Assembly: GCF_000482385.1 (NCBI RefSeq)
Contig: NZ_KI519397.1
Location: 1-64,000, forward strand
Length of the DNA stretch: 64,000 nucleotides
Source: Nocardia sp. CNY236
GTDB lineage: Bacteria; Actinomycetota; Actinomycetes; Mycobacteriales; Mycobacteriaceae
Direction of reading: 5' to 3'
Part shown: positions 19,722 through 27,809 of the stretch, piece after piece
Layout: the number at the start of each line of letters is the position of its first letter
Numbering within the stretch: position 1 is the stretch's first letter
The notes under the pieces: generated by a model
Told to the model about the DNA's origin: nothing
Databases searched by the model: none
What the model saw: the letters and a program-made list of their open reading frames with translations, nothing else
Position numbers and translations under genes: made by a program

Positions 19722-21089
19722 TCAGTAGACCGCTTCTTCCAGATCGCCCAGTGCCCGCTCGAGGTGGTCGAGCACGGTGGCGACATTCGGCACGGTCCGG
19801 CGACAGGCGACGATGCCGATGTCGAGGCTCTCGGCGTTGCTGGTCATGGTGATGTTCATGGCTTGGCCGTCGAGTGGGATCGACAGCGGGTAGCTGGCGT
19901 CGAGTCGCGCCCCGTTCCAGAACTGCGGCTCCCGCGGTCCGGGAATCGTGGAGATGACGATATTGAACGGTGGGCTGGTCAGCGCAACGGTGGCAGGCAC
20001 GAGCAGTGACAGGGCCAGTGGGCTCAGTGTCAGTGCCGACAACGACACCGCCTGCGCGGGAGAAAGCGCACGAACGACGTCCTTGCTGCGGCGCATCGAG
20101 GAACTGATCGCGGCCAGCCGTGCACTCGGGTCGGCCAGATCGGTCGCCAGAGTGCACAACAGCGCCGCGGTGGAATTGCCGCCCCCCTCGCCATCGTCGG
20201 AGTCCGAACGCAAGGACACCGGCACCATCGCGATGAGCGGTTTGTCCGGTAGCGCGCTGCGGGCGATCAGGTAGGAACGCAGTGCGCCCGCCGTCATGGC
20301 CAGCACCACGTCGTTGAATGTGGCGCCGGTCGTCTTCTTGATCTGGCGGATACGTTCCACTGGCCAGGAGCGTGCTGCGCACCGGCGCGCTCCGCCGATC
20401 GGAACATTGAACACGGTGCGGGGCGCGGCGAAGGGCAAGGTCAGCTGCTGCTCCAGCAGGACAGTACGGGCCAGGCGCAGGGTCGCCGGCGCAGAACCCG
20501 CCGCCGCGAATATCATGCGCGCGGCAGCCGGTAAACTGCGCGGCCGGCCAGGAACGATCGTGCGCGCCCCGCGGGGCGGCAGGTGCCAGGGAACCAGCGC
20601 CGGCGCGCCGGATTCCGGGTCGTTGGTGAGCATGCGCTGCAGCAGTCGCTGCGCGGCGACGCCATCGATCAGAGCGTGGTGAATTTTCGCGTACAAGCCG
20701 ACACGATCGCCGGCCAGACCCTCGATCAGGTGCGCTTCCCACAGTGGCCGATGGCGGTCCAGAAGTGCGCCGTGTAGTCCGGAAGCGCGGTCCACCAGCG
20801 CGTCCAGCCCGCCGCATTCGGGGAGCGCATGCCGTTGAATGTGATAGTCGAGTTCGATGGAACTGTCGACCGTCCACGCCAGCTGCGGGGTACCGAACAG
20901 CCGCGCTGGACGTTTGCGGAAGGTGGGGTGGAAGTGCTGGTCGGAGGTCAGCGTCGCATGGGCGCGCCGGGCGAACTCGGCGCCGGCGCCGTCGACGGGG
21001 TCGAAGACTTGTAGCAGGCCGACGTGCATCGGGTGTTCGCGTGATTCCGCGATCAAGAACAATGCGTCCGCCGGCGCGATGAAGTCCAT
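19722..21089 (-). CDS. Wax ester synthase/diacylglycerol acyltransferase (WS/DGAT)
   Basis: A 455-residue bacterial WS/DGAT. The start MDFIAPADALFLIAESREHP is characteristic, and the catalytic HHxxxDG box is HHALIDG at residues 137-143. The C-terminal half has the family's FNDVVLAMTAGALRSYL, the PLIAMVPVSLR segment and NIVISTIPGP. It esterifies acyl-CoA with diacylglycerol or fatty alcohol to give triacylglycerol or wax esters, the storage lipids of Nocardia and mycobacteria. The thioesterase-like gene next to it is convergent, so co-regulation is not implied. Confidence 0.92.
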   Translation of the reverse strand: MDFIAPADALFLIAESREHPMHVGLLQVFDPVDGAGAEFARRAHATLTSDQHFHPTFRKRPARLFGTPQLAWTVDSSIELDYHIQRHALPECGGLDALVDRASGLHGALLDRHRPLWEAHLIEGLAGDRVGLYAKIHHALIDGVAAQRLLQRMLTNDPESGAPALVPWHLPPRGARTIVPGRPRSLPAAARMIFAAAGSAPATLRLARTVLLEQQLTLPFAAPRTVFNVPIGGARRCAARSWPVERIRQIKKTTGATFNDVVLAMTAGALRSYLIARSALPDKPLIAMVPVSLRSDSDDGEGGGNSTAALLCTLATDLADPSARLAAISSSMRRSKDVVRALSPAQAVSLSALTLSPLALSLLVPATVALTSPPFNIVISTIPGPREPQFWNGARLDASYPLSIPLDGQAMNITMTSNAESLDIGIVACRRTVPNVATVLDHLERALGDLEEAVY

Positions 21090-21303
21090 GGGCAGTTCCC
21101 TTCAGCGCTCGCGCTGCGCCTTCCGGTGGCGCTGCGCGTCGCCTCGATGTGGTTCGTACCGGGGAATGTCGGCGACGCAGGCGGGGACACCCACAGACGC
21201 AGTGGGGGAAACTGCGCCGGTCGACCAACAATCCACCAACCGAGAATTCGACGCCGAATGCCGGCTGGTTCGCCTCCGGGTGGCGGATTGTCCTCGAAGG
21301 GTC

Positions 21304-21954
21304 TCAGCACAGGCGGCTGACCGGCCAATCGTGTGGCAACCCGAGCTGTTGGCCGATCATGATGATCGCGGTGTGTAGCGCCTGGATCTCGTCCAGCCCG
21401 GTGGCTACCGAGGAGCCGCGCTCGCTGATGTGGAATCGACACAGGTGGCTGCGGTGGTCTGTTGCCAGATAGGGCCTGCCGATGATGATCGACAGCGAAC
21501 TGTCGTCGCTGCGCAGCGTGCGCGCTGCGATGAGAGCCTGAGGCTCGAGTTCGGCTGTTCCGGCGGCCCGCGACGGTCGGCTGGCCGCGACGGGGAATCG
21601 GGCATCGGTCGGATCGACCACCTCGAACCGCGCGCCCTGGTCGTTGGCTTCGCGCAACACGGCGGCGATTTCTTGAAACGCGTGGTACAACGCGGCGATG
21701 GAATCGGCGCCGTGGGCCCAACCTTCGCCGACACCCTCGATACGGAACCCACAGACCACCCCGGTCGCACCGGGCGCCATCTGCGGTTTACCGACCTCGA
21801 TCGACACCTGTCGCGTCGCGTCGGCAACGGTGCGGGTGGCGATCACCTCTCTGATCCGCAGCCATTTCGTGCCCGTGATCGCACCGCTGTGCTCGGGCTC
21901 GCGCACTGCCGGCGTGGTCGAGTCGTCAGTGACCGGCCCCGGTATCGCTGTCAT
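21304..21954 (-). CDS. Hypothetical protein with internal duplication (DUF6968-like)
   Basis: A protein of about 216 residues. Two halves show the same plan: an I-A-x-R-T start (VIATRTVADATRQVSIEVGK and LIAARTLRSDDSSLSIIIGR), a G-x-P strand, a C-x-F-x-I strand (CGFRIEGVGEGWAHGADSIA versus CRFHISERGSSVATGLDEIQ) and a closing helix with AL-x-x-A. I recall such domains as DUF6968 from Nocardia but cannot verify this. The function is unknown. ATG 21954 is used; an in-frame TTG at 21972 is possible. No signal or membrane segment is seen, so it is probably cytoplasmic. Confidence 0.7.
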   Translation of the reverse strand: MTAIPGPVTDDSTTPAVREPEHSGAITGTKWLRIREVIATRTVADATRQVSIEVGKPQMAPGATGVVCGFRIEGVGEGWAHGADSIAALYHAFQEIAAVLREANDQGARFEVVDPTDARFPVAASRPSRAAGTAELEPQALIAARTLRSDDSSLSIIIGRPYLATDHRSHLCRFHISERGSSVATGLDEIQALHTAIIMIGQQLGLPHDWPVSRLC

Positions 21955-22161
21955 AGCCACCGGGGTACCCAACTCCCGGGCCGCTCTACCCTGCGGCCGA
22001 GAGTGACCTGGGCCGCAAACTGCAGCGGACGATCATCACACTGTGATCGACGACACGCCGAATGCGTAATGAGGCTACTAGGAGGCAAACTCGCTTCGTG
22101 TTTGGCAGGCTGTCGCCCAGATGCGCTGCCGGGCAAGCAACGATGAGGAGGGGCGGAGCAA

Positions 22162-22674
22162 ATGGTGACGATTGCGCAGTTGCGAGCGGTTCTATCGATT
22201 CTGCGGATCGATCCGAGCACGGTCGACATGTGGGCGAACGACCGAGTTCTGCACGGGCCGAACGTGGACCGGGTCCTATTGGCTGGTTTGCTGCATCGAG
22301 TAGCCAGCAGTGAACTACGGCAGGCCGTCACGTCGACGATGAACGACGAGCAGGCCGCTCGTGTCGCTGCGGTGAGCCTCCGGAAGGTCGATGGAGTCGA
22401 TCCGATGGAGCAAGTACGTTTCGACGCGCGATGGTTGCACGACCAGATCGGTGCGTTGGCCGCGGGCCGCACCGTCGACCCGGTGCCCGCGTTGCTGGAT
22501 GCTGCCGCTCGCGCCGCAGAGGCAGCCGAAGCGCTCCTGGTGCTGACCCGAAACCCGCGTGGCAACGACGCGGACACCCGATGGGTACAGGCGCTCGACG
22601 ACCTGGGGCGTGCCTATCACCGAATCAATGACGAGCGGGTCGGTCACTCGAATTCGACGACCGCGCCGTTGTAG
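22162..22674 (+). CDS. Hypothetical helical protein
   Basis: A 170-residue protein, mostly amphipathic helix by eye (LRAVLSILRIDPSTVDMWAN; LLDAAARAAEAAEALLVLTR). It has no recognisable enzymatic motif and no signal peptide. The ATG lies after a strong GGAGGGGCGGAG site. It stands alone, divergent from the duplicated-domain gene. Codon use and GC3 look like the neighbours, so it is probably a resident gene. Function unknown. Confidence 0.6.
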   Translation: MVTIAQLRAVLSILRIDPSTVDMWANDRVLHGPNVDRVLLAGLLHRVASSELRQAVTSTMNDEQAARVAAVSLRKVDGVDPMEQVRFDARWLHDQIGALAAGRTVDPVPALLDAAARAAEAAEALLVLTRNPRGNDADTRWVQALDDLGRAYHRINDERVGHSNSTTAPL

Positions 22675-23014
22675 CGGCTGCGTGGCGTGTCCGGTGGATG
22701 TGTGCGGGGCGCGTCCGCTGTCGTTGGTCGATACCCCGGGTGTCGACCACTCGGTGACCATCGGCTGCTGCGCTCGAACGGCGCACAGGGTGCTGTAGGC
22801 GGGATGAATCGCGTCACCTCGGCGGCGGCGATGCGTCCGACGGTGGCATTGTGGAGATAGTTGGACATGTGATCGAAAAGTCTCGAGGAACGGATCCGTG
22901 CGAATGTGGACAGGGTGAGTAGTCTCGAATCGCAGACGAGAATCGCCGCCGTGACGACTTGTCGGTCCGAGGACGGATCGGGTCGCGCGGCAGCGCAGTA
23001 GTACGAGGAGTGGG
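22675..23014. other. Intergenic region without a supported gene
   Basis: About 340 bp upstream of the GAF regulator. A minus-strand open frame of 131 codons crosses it, but it starts inside the regulator gene and ends inside the upstream gene and shows no domain. I treat it as non-coding. No strong hairpin, repeat or tRNA was seen; it presumably carries the promoter of the downstream regulator. Confidence 0.5.
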
Positions 23015-24679
23015 TTGTCGCCGATGCCCGACCCGGCACCCAGAGCGTCAGTACGGCGTCACGAGATCGAACTGTCGTGGATGCGTTCGAAACTCAGTGG
23101 CGTGCCGCCCGAGTTCAGCGGGGGCGACGTTCCCGTGGCCGAATTCGACCCGAACAGTCGGCTCTACGATGCGGCGGCGAGTGTGCTCGACCGGATGGGC
23201 GACGAGCTGGCCGGCTCGTCGTTCAGCGTGGTGCTCGCCGATCGAGACTGCCGTCTGGTGTACCGGTGGTTCGATGACCCACGATTCGAATCCACGTTGG
23301 ACGAGCTGGGCATTCGGGATGGCGCCGACCTGGCCGAGGGAACGGTCGGAACCAATGCGGTGGGCACGACGTTCGAGACCCGTAAGGGGATCATAATCCA
23401 CGGCGCCGAACACTACATCGAGCCGTTCAAGACGTTCACCTGCTACGGACACCCGATTCGGCATCCGGTGACGCGACGCCTGGAGGGGGTGCTCGATATC
23501 ACCGGTTCGTCCGATGTATCGAATCCGCTGCTGGCGCCGTTCCTCGCGCGGGCCGCGCAGGACATTCAACAGCGATTGCTCGACCAGGCAAAGACCTCCG
23601 AGCGAGTTCTGCTCGCCGCCTTCCAGTCCGTCGCACGACAGCGTCGTGCGATCGCCGCCGTCGGCGAGGACATCGTGTTGACCAACCGGACCGCGTTGGA
23701 CCTGCTCGGTCCAGCCGACTACGCCGTGATGCGCATGCTGACCGAGGATCTGGACCGGGGCACGCGCAGCATCGACCTGACGCTCGACTCCGGGATCGCG
23801 GTGCGAGTGCACTTGACGCGTATCGCGGGAGCCGATGGCGGCACGCTGTTCCACTTCGACCCGATCGCCATGCCGTCGGCTCGTCCAGTACTGCCCTCCC
23901 GGCCGCACGAGGTCGAGACCACCTCATCGGCCGGGCCGGTCATGGTGGCCGGGGCACGCGGTACCGGACGGAGCGCCGAAGTACGCAGGCTCGCGCGCCC
24001 GAACACCGTGGAGTTCCGCAACTGTGCCGATGTTGCGGTCGAGGGGGAGAGCGCGTGGGGCAAGCGCCTCCGTGAGCGGCTCGAGCGACCCGGCGGGGCC
24101 GTTTGCGTGGAGCATATCGACCTCCTGCCGGCCGCGCTGATCGATGTGCTCGCCGAAGCGATTTCCAATGGCGGGGGTCCTCGGCTGTACCTCACCTCGC
24201 TGCCCTTGTCGGAATTGGACGGCGCGCACGCCGCATTGGCCGCGGTCTGCCTGCGCCGGGTAGAACTCCCGCCGCTGCGTGAGCGTGGACCCGAGCTGGC
24301 CACGATTGCGCAGCGGATGGTGCGAGAGTTGGATCCCACTGCCGGGATACGGTTGCTCCCGAGCGTGATCGAAGTCTTGGCCGCCCAACCGTGGCCCGGC
24401 AATCTGCACGAGCTGAAGGCTGTTGTGTCCTATGTCCTTCAGCGTCGGCGCGTGGGCGACGTGACCGTTGGCGACCTGCCCGCCGCCTATCGGCTGGTGT
24501 CGCGGGTGCGGCGCTTGTCGGGCCGTGAACGCGCCGAACGCGATGCCATCATCGAGGCCCTGCGCCGCCACGACGGCAACAAACTTCAGGCCGCTCGTGA
24601 TCTCGGAATCAGCCGCACCACGCTGTACGCACGGTTGAAGGCGTTGCGCATCACCGATGGCGGGTTGTCCATTTCTTGA
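23015..24679 (+). CDS. GAF/Fis-type transcriptional regulator (AcoR/MimR-like)
   Basis: A 554-residue regulator with three parts. The first is a GAF sensor (about residues 50-185: FSVVLADRDCRLVYRWFDDP, EGTVGTNAVGTTF, FTCYGHPIRHPVTRRLEGVL). The second is a reduced AAA+-like region (from VMVAGARGTGRSAEVRRLA near 310, with PPLRERGPELATIAQRMV and QPWPGNLHELKAVVSYVL). The third is a Fis-type HTH (RDAIIEALRRHDGNKLQAAR-DLGISRTTLYARLKAL) at the end. This is the layout of sigma-54 activators, but no GAFTGA loop is visible and Walker A is degenerate. Actinobacteria lack sigma-54, so it probably acts with sigma-70-type polymerase, as described for MimR/AcoR-type proteins. The sensed ligand is unknown. 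Confidence 0.85.
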   Translation: MSPMPDPAPRASVRRHEIELSWMRSKLSGVPPEFSGGDVPVAEFDPNSRLYDAAASVLDRMGDELAGSSFSVVLADRDCRLVYRWFDDPRFESTLDELGIRDGADLAEGTVGTNAVGTTFETRKGIIIHGAEHYIEPFKTFTCYGHPIRHPVTRRLEGVLDITGSSDVSNPLLAPFLARAAQDIQQRLLDQAKTSERVLLAAFQSVARQRRAIAAVGEDIVLTNRTALDLLGPADYAVMRMLTEDLDRGTRSIDLTLDSGIAVRVHLTRIAGADGGTLFHFDPIAMPSARPVLPSRPHEVETTSSAGPVMVAGARGTGRSAEVRRLARPNTVEFRNCADVAVEGESAWGKRLRERLERPGGAVCVEHIDLLPAALIDVLAEAISNGGGPRLYLTSLPLSELDGAHAALAAVCLRRVELPPLRERGPELATIAQRMVRELDPTAGIRLLPSVIEVLAAQPWPGNLHELKAVVSYVLQRRRVGDVTVGDLPAAYRLVSRVRRLSGRERAERDAIIEALRRHDGNKLQAARDLGISRTTLYARLKALRITDGGLSIS

Positions 24680-24765
24680 ACACTTTGTGGTCACCGCCGG
24701 CACCTACCGTTGGCGTGGTCCATAGTAGGTACACGCGCACAGCGCGAGGTTCAGGAGGCATGACG

Positions 24766-24930
24766 ATGACTGCGACAGCAGGAGTCCGGCTGCGATCCGA
24801 GGCGCGCACATTTCCCGGCGCCGTCATGACGCCGCGCCGCGCCAGCGATTGCACCGACATGCAGCCGGATCGCCGGTTCGCCTCTGTCGACACGGGGGGT
24901 CGATTTCGCCCGTCCGAGGAAATTGGATGA
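24766..24930 (+). CDS. Small ORF, 54 residues, downstream of the GAF regulator
   Basis: ATG 24766 stands seven bases after a perfect AGGAGG, and the stop overlaps the next ATG (ATGA). The peptide is basic at the start (VRLRSEARTFPGAVMTPRRA) and has no known domain. It could be a leader that couples translation into the following gene. Support comes only from the ribosome-binding site and the overlap. Confidence 0.45.
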   Translation: MTATAGVRLRSEARTFPGAVMTPRRASDCTDMQPDRRFASVDTGGRFRPSEEIG

Positions 24931-25301
24931 CCAATACCCCTGGTGTCGAGAGTGTTTCGGATCATGGAGCGATCGGCTCCGCGTCCAATGGAGCCGATTG
25001 CTCCGCGTCTGACGGAGCAATCGGCTCCGTTTCGCCTCCGTCCCCGCGGACACCGCCATGTAGTCGGCGTCCGTCGAGACCTCGGAGCGTGTTCATGACC
25101 GCCGGTCCAGCGCGGCGAATCCGGCGAATCCGCATAGAGTCCGGCGCACTGAAAATGGGCTACCGGGCCTCGGCGGAACAAGCCGCGCATGTCGCCGAGG
25201 CGCTGGCCAATGGCCATGGGATGGCGGATCTCGTGGTCACGATCGATGACGATGTCGACGAGAACCTGCCGCCGTTACCGTGCGGAACATTGTGGGACTA
25301 G
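24927..25301 (+). CDS. Hypothetical protein with an internal 24-bp repeat
   Basis: A possible 124-residue protein; ATG 24927 follows AGGA at six bases and overlaps the previous stop. The first third contains three related GA(I/D)(G/C)S blocks encoded by the repeat at 24966-25028. The last 50 residues (MGYRASAEQAAHVAEALANG, then VVTIDDDVDENLPPLP) look like a small folded unit of unknown family. A start at ATG 25095, preceded by GGAG at seven bases, would leave the repeat in a 5' leader. Function unknown. Confidence 0.5.
   Translation: MTNTPGVESVSDHGAIGSASNGADCSASDGAIGSVSPPSPRTPPCSRRPSRPRSVFMTAGPARRIRRIRIESGALKMGYRASAEQAAHVAEALANGHGMADLVVTIDDDVDENLPPLPCGTLWD
24966..25028 (+). repeat. Three interleaved inverted/tandem 15-bp units, 24-bp period
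   Basis: Units GGAGCGATCGGCTCC (24966), GGAGCCGATTGCTCC (24990) and GGAGCAATCGGCTCC (25014) are separated by 9-nt spacers. Unit 3 is the exact reverse complement of unit 2, and unit 1 pairs with unit 2 at 14 of 15 positions. The RNA can fold 1:2 or 2:3 but not both, which is the geometry of an attenuator; the units also form an in-frame coding repeat. Confidence 0.9.
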
Positions 25302-25377
25302 CCGGGCGGTACTCGCCGGCGTGTGCGCCGACCCCGCCGAGGATCGGCCTGATCGGCGCAGCAGCAACCCGTGCTCG

Positions 25378-26130
25378 TCAGTCCTTCGGCCCGCCCGCCA
25401 CGTAGATCACCTGGCCCGATACGAAGCCTGCGCCATCACTGACCAGGTACGACGCCGTGTGCGCGATGTCGGCTGGGGTGCCGACGCGCCGCACCGGAAT
25501 CTCGGCAGCGGCGGCCTTCTGGAAATCCTCGAACGAGACGCCGACGCGGGCGGCGGTAGCGGCGGTCATATCGGTCACGATGAATCCGGGCGCAATGGCA
25601 TTGGCCGTAACGCCGTATTTGCCCAACTCGAGCGCAAGGGTTTTGGTGAAGCCTTGCAACCCGGCCTTGGCTGCCGAGTAGTTGACCTGTCCGCGATTGC
25701 CGACCGCCGATGTGCTCGACATCATGACCACGCGTCCCCACTTCTGCTCGACCATGTACTTCTGCGTTGCCCGGGTGAGCAGGAAGGCGCCGCGCAGGTG
25801 CACGTTCATGACCGTGTCCCAGTCATCGACACTCATCTTGAACAGCAGGTTGTCGCGCAGGACGCCGGCATTGTTCACGACCACGGTCGGCGCGCCCAGC
25901 GTGCTGTCGAGGTGGTGGATCGCCGCAGCAACCGACTCCTCGTTCGACACGTCGGCGCCCAAGGCGATGGCCTGCCCGCCCGCCTCGGTGATCGCCGCGA
26001 CGGTGTCGGCGCAGGCGTCTGCATCGAGATCCAATACGCCGACTCGGAGTCCGTCCGATGCCAACCGCTTGGCGATAGCCGCACCGATCCCTCGTGCGGC
26101 GCCGGACACCACTGCAACTCGCTCGCCCAT
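25378..26130 (-). CDS. Short-chain dehydrogenase/reductase, FabG-like
   Basis: A classical SDR of about 250 residues. The NAD(P)-binding motif is SGAARGIGAAIAKRL, followed by NNAGVLRDN. The catalytic Ser is in MMSSTSAVG, and the YSAAKAG motif gives Tyr and Lys. LRGAFLLTRATQKYMVEQKW and GVTANAIAPGFIVTDMT match 3-oxoacyl-ACP/CoA reductases. ATG 26130 has AAGGGA seven bases upstream; a longer start at 26166 lacks a site. Whether it serves fatty-acid synthesis or another 3-oxoacyl substrate is not clear. It is divergent from the mycolyltransferase. Confidence 0.88.
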   Translation of the reverse strand: MGERVAVVSGAARGIGAAIAKRLASDGLRVGVLDLDADACADTVAAITEAGGQAIALGADVSNEESVAAAIHHLDSTLGAPTVVVNNAGVLRDNLLFKMSVDDWDTVMNVHLRGAFLLTRATQKYMVEQKWGRVVMMSSTSAVGNRGQVNYSAAKAGLQGFTKTLALELGKYGVTANAIAPGFIVTDMTAATAARVGVSFEDFQKAAAAEIPVRRVGTPADIAHTASYLVSDGAGFVSGQVIYVAGGPKD

Positions 26131-26328
26131 GAGCGCATCCCTTCGTCGGTCGAATGCATCAGTCATACCGCACCGGAGTCGGGGTCACAGCACTGGCTCG
26201 ATGTGCCGATCACGGCGATGATCGCGCTGCGCTTCGAGCGGTTCCGGGTTTCCTCGATGCGGCGGCATCTCAGCCCGGTGTTATACGGCGGACGCGCAGA
26301 CGAGGCGAATATCACAAAACGGTAACGG

Positions 26329-26357
26329 TTGACGCGCGAATTCCGACAAGCTATCGA
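26329..26357 (+). promoter_or_regulatory. Candidate sigma-70-type promoter of the mycolyltransferase
   Basis: TTGACG (-35) and TATCGA (-10) are separated by 17 bp, ending about 90 bp before the mycolyltransferase start. The match is partial and unsupported by other data. Confidence 0.4.
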
Positions 26358-26447
26358 CGGTACGCGCAGTGACCGATCGAGAGTGCCACGGGGGCGCACG
26401 GGTGTCGCTGCTGCGCGATGGCGATTTCTCGATGAAAGGTGTCACAG

Positions 26448-27560
26448 ATGCGGCGTTCCCGCGTCCGATCCCAGGCGTCCCTCGGCGGGATCATCCGCAC
26501 AATGCTCGCACCGATCGTGGCGGTCGTAGTGACGGCGGGCAGTGTTGTCGTCGGTTTCGGCCCGGCGGCTTCGGCGGCGTTCGATCCCGCAGGTTTCGAC
26601 TTCTGGGTCGATTCGAGTATGGGGCCGATCAAGTCGCGCGTGTTTCGCGCGGCAGACGGGAATACCAATCGCGTCGTCTACGCGCTGGACGGAATGCGCG
26701 CCCGGGAAGACTTGAACGGCTGGGAGTTGGAAACGGATGTCGCGCGGGAACTCACCAAGTGGAACATCAATGTGGTGATGCCGGTCGGCGGTCAGTCCAG
26801 TTTCTATGCCGATTGGAACAAGCCGTCGCGTTTCCTGGGTATCGAGCCCGGCTCTTCGTCCGGATCCTCCTCGGGCTCGGGTTCGGGCTCCGGTTCCGGT
26901 TCGGCTTCTGGCTCGGCATCCGGTTCATCGTCGGGCTCCGGCGGGCTTCAGGTCTTCTCTGCAGGCCCCGGGAAGTCCTACACATACATGTGGGAAACCT
27001 TCCTGACCCAGGATCTGCGCTACGCGCTGCGTGATCGTCTCGGTTTCAATCCGAACCGCAATGGAGTCTTCGGCCTGTCGATGGGTGGTAGCGCCGCACT
27101 CACCCTGGCCGCCTACCACCCCGATCAGTTCAGCTTTGCGGGATCGTTCTCCGGGTATCTGAACATCTCCGCCCCTGGGATGCGCGAGGCGATTCGCGTC
27201 GCGATGATCGACGCGGGAGGCTACAACGTGGACAGCATGGCCGCGCCATGGGATTCCAAGTGGCTGCGGATGGATCCGTTCGTCTTTGCGCCGAGGTTGA
27301 TCGAGAACAACACTCGCGTGTGGGTGTCGGCTGCCAGTGGTCGCCCCACCGCTGCGGATCGGCCCAGCTTCAACACACTGACGGGGATGGGGTTGGAAGC
27401 TCTGGCGTTGGTGAACACTCGCGCCTTCCAGGTCAGCATGGCAGCGCGTCGCGCCGACAACATCACCTACGACTTCCCTGCCTACGGCATTCATGCCTGG
27501 ACCACCTGGCAGGACCAGGTCTTTCGAATGCTTCCTGAGCTGTCGGCATCCATCGGCTGA
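26448..27560 (+). CDS. Antigen 85-type mycolyltransferase with a Ser/Gly insert
   Basis: A 370-residue secreted esterase/acyltransferase transferring mycolic acids to trehalose or arabinogalactan. The signal peptide runs to about residue 43 (ASA|AF) with a basic N-terminus and a hydrophobic core. VVYALDGMRAREDLNGWELE, MPVGGQSSFYADW, the nucleophile elbow FGLSMGGSAALTL (Ser211) and a C-terminal HAWTTWQDQ (His) match Ag85. Residues 135-166 are a pure Ser/Gly/Ala tract inserted just before the MWETFLTQDL segment, absent from mycobacterial Ag85. ATG 26448 fits the AAAGG site better than GTG 26439. Indicates a mycolic-acid envelope. Confidence 0.93.
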   Translation: MRRSRVRSQASLGGIIRTMLAPIVAVVVTAGSVVVGFGPAASAAFDPAGFDFWVDSSMGPIKSRVFRAADGNTNRVVYALDGMRAREDLNGWELETDVARELTKWNINVVMPVGGQSSFYADWNKPSRFLGIEPGSSSGSSSGSGSGSGSGSASGSASGSSSGSGGLQVFSAGPGKSYTYMWETFLTQDLRYALRDRLGFNPNRNGVFGLSMGGSAALTLAAYHPDQFSFAGSFSGYLNISAPGMREAIRVAMIDAGGYNVDSMAAPWDSKWLRMDPFVFAPRLIENNTRVWVSAASGRPTAADRPSFNTLTGMGLEALALVNTRAFQVSMAARRADNITYDFPAYGIHAWTTWQDQVFRMLPELSASIG

Positions 27561-27638
27561 GCGGGGCGGACCGAAACCGGCCGCTGTCTGCGCCCGCGGA
27601 CGACGCACGCGCCGCGGACCACACCTCACCTGCCAATT

Positions 27639-27659
27639 TGATAATGAAAACTATTATCA
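27639..27659. promoter_or_regulatory. Fur/Zur-family operator
   Basis: TGATAAT and ATTATCA form a 7-bp inverted repeat. The core GATAATGAAAACTATTATC matches the classical Fur consensus at 16 of 19 positions by my count. It is a sharply AT-rich patch in GC-rich DNA, 150 bp before the secreted protein gene at 27810. Zur boxes of actinobacteria look similar, so the metal (iron or zinc) is undecided. Confidence 0.65.
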
Positions 27660-27809
27660 TTACTCTGCGAAGTCCCTGGCGACGAGTTCAGGGACGGTGA
27701 CGGCAGGGAGTCTCGTCGTGGCGCTGTGACGATCCGTACTCGTCGACGGTGCCCGACACCGTTGCGACCTGCCCGACCGTGTCGATGTGTGTTACAGACA
27801 AGGGCAGAT

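Noticed and set aside
22644..23039. 131-codon minus-strand frame before the GAF regulator
   Set aside because: It overlaps genes at both ends and has no recognisable domain or ribosome-binding site.
24849..24926. Upstream extension of the 24927 protein
   Set aside because: It overlaps the 54-residue ORF in another frame and has no ribosome-binding site; ATG 24927 has one.
26439..26447. GTG 26439 as the mycolyltransferase start
   Set aside because: It directly abuts the AAAGG site; ATG 26448 has correct spacing and starts a normal signal peptide.
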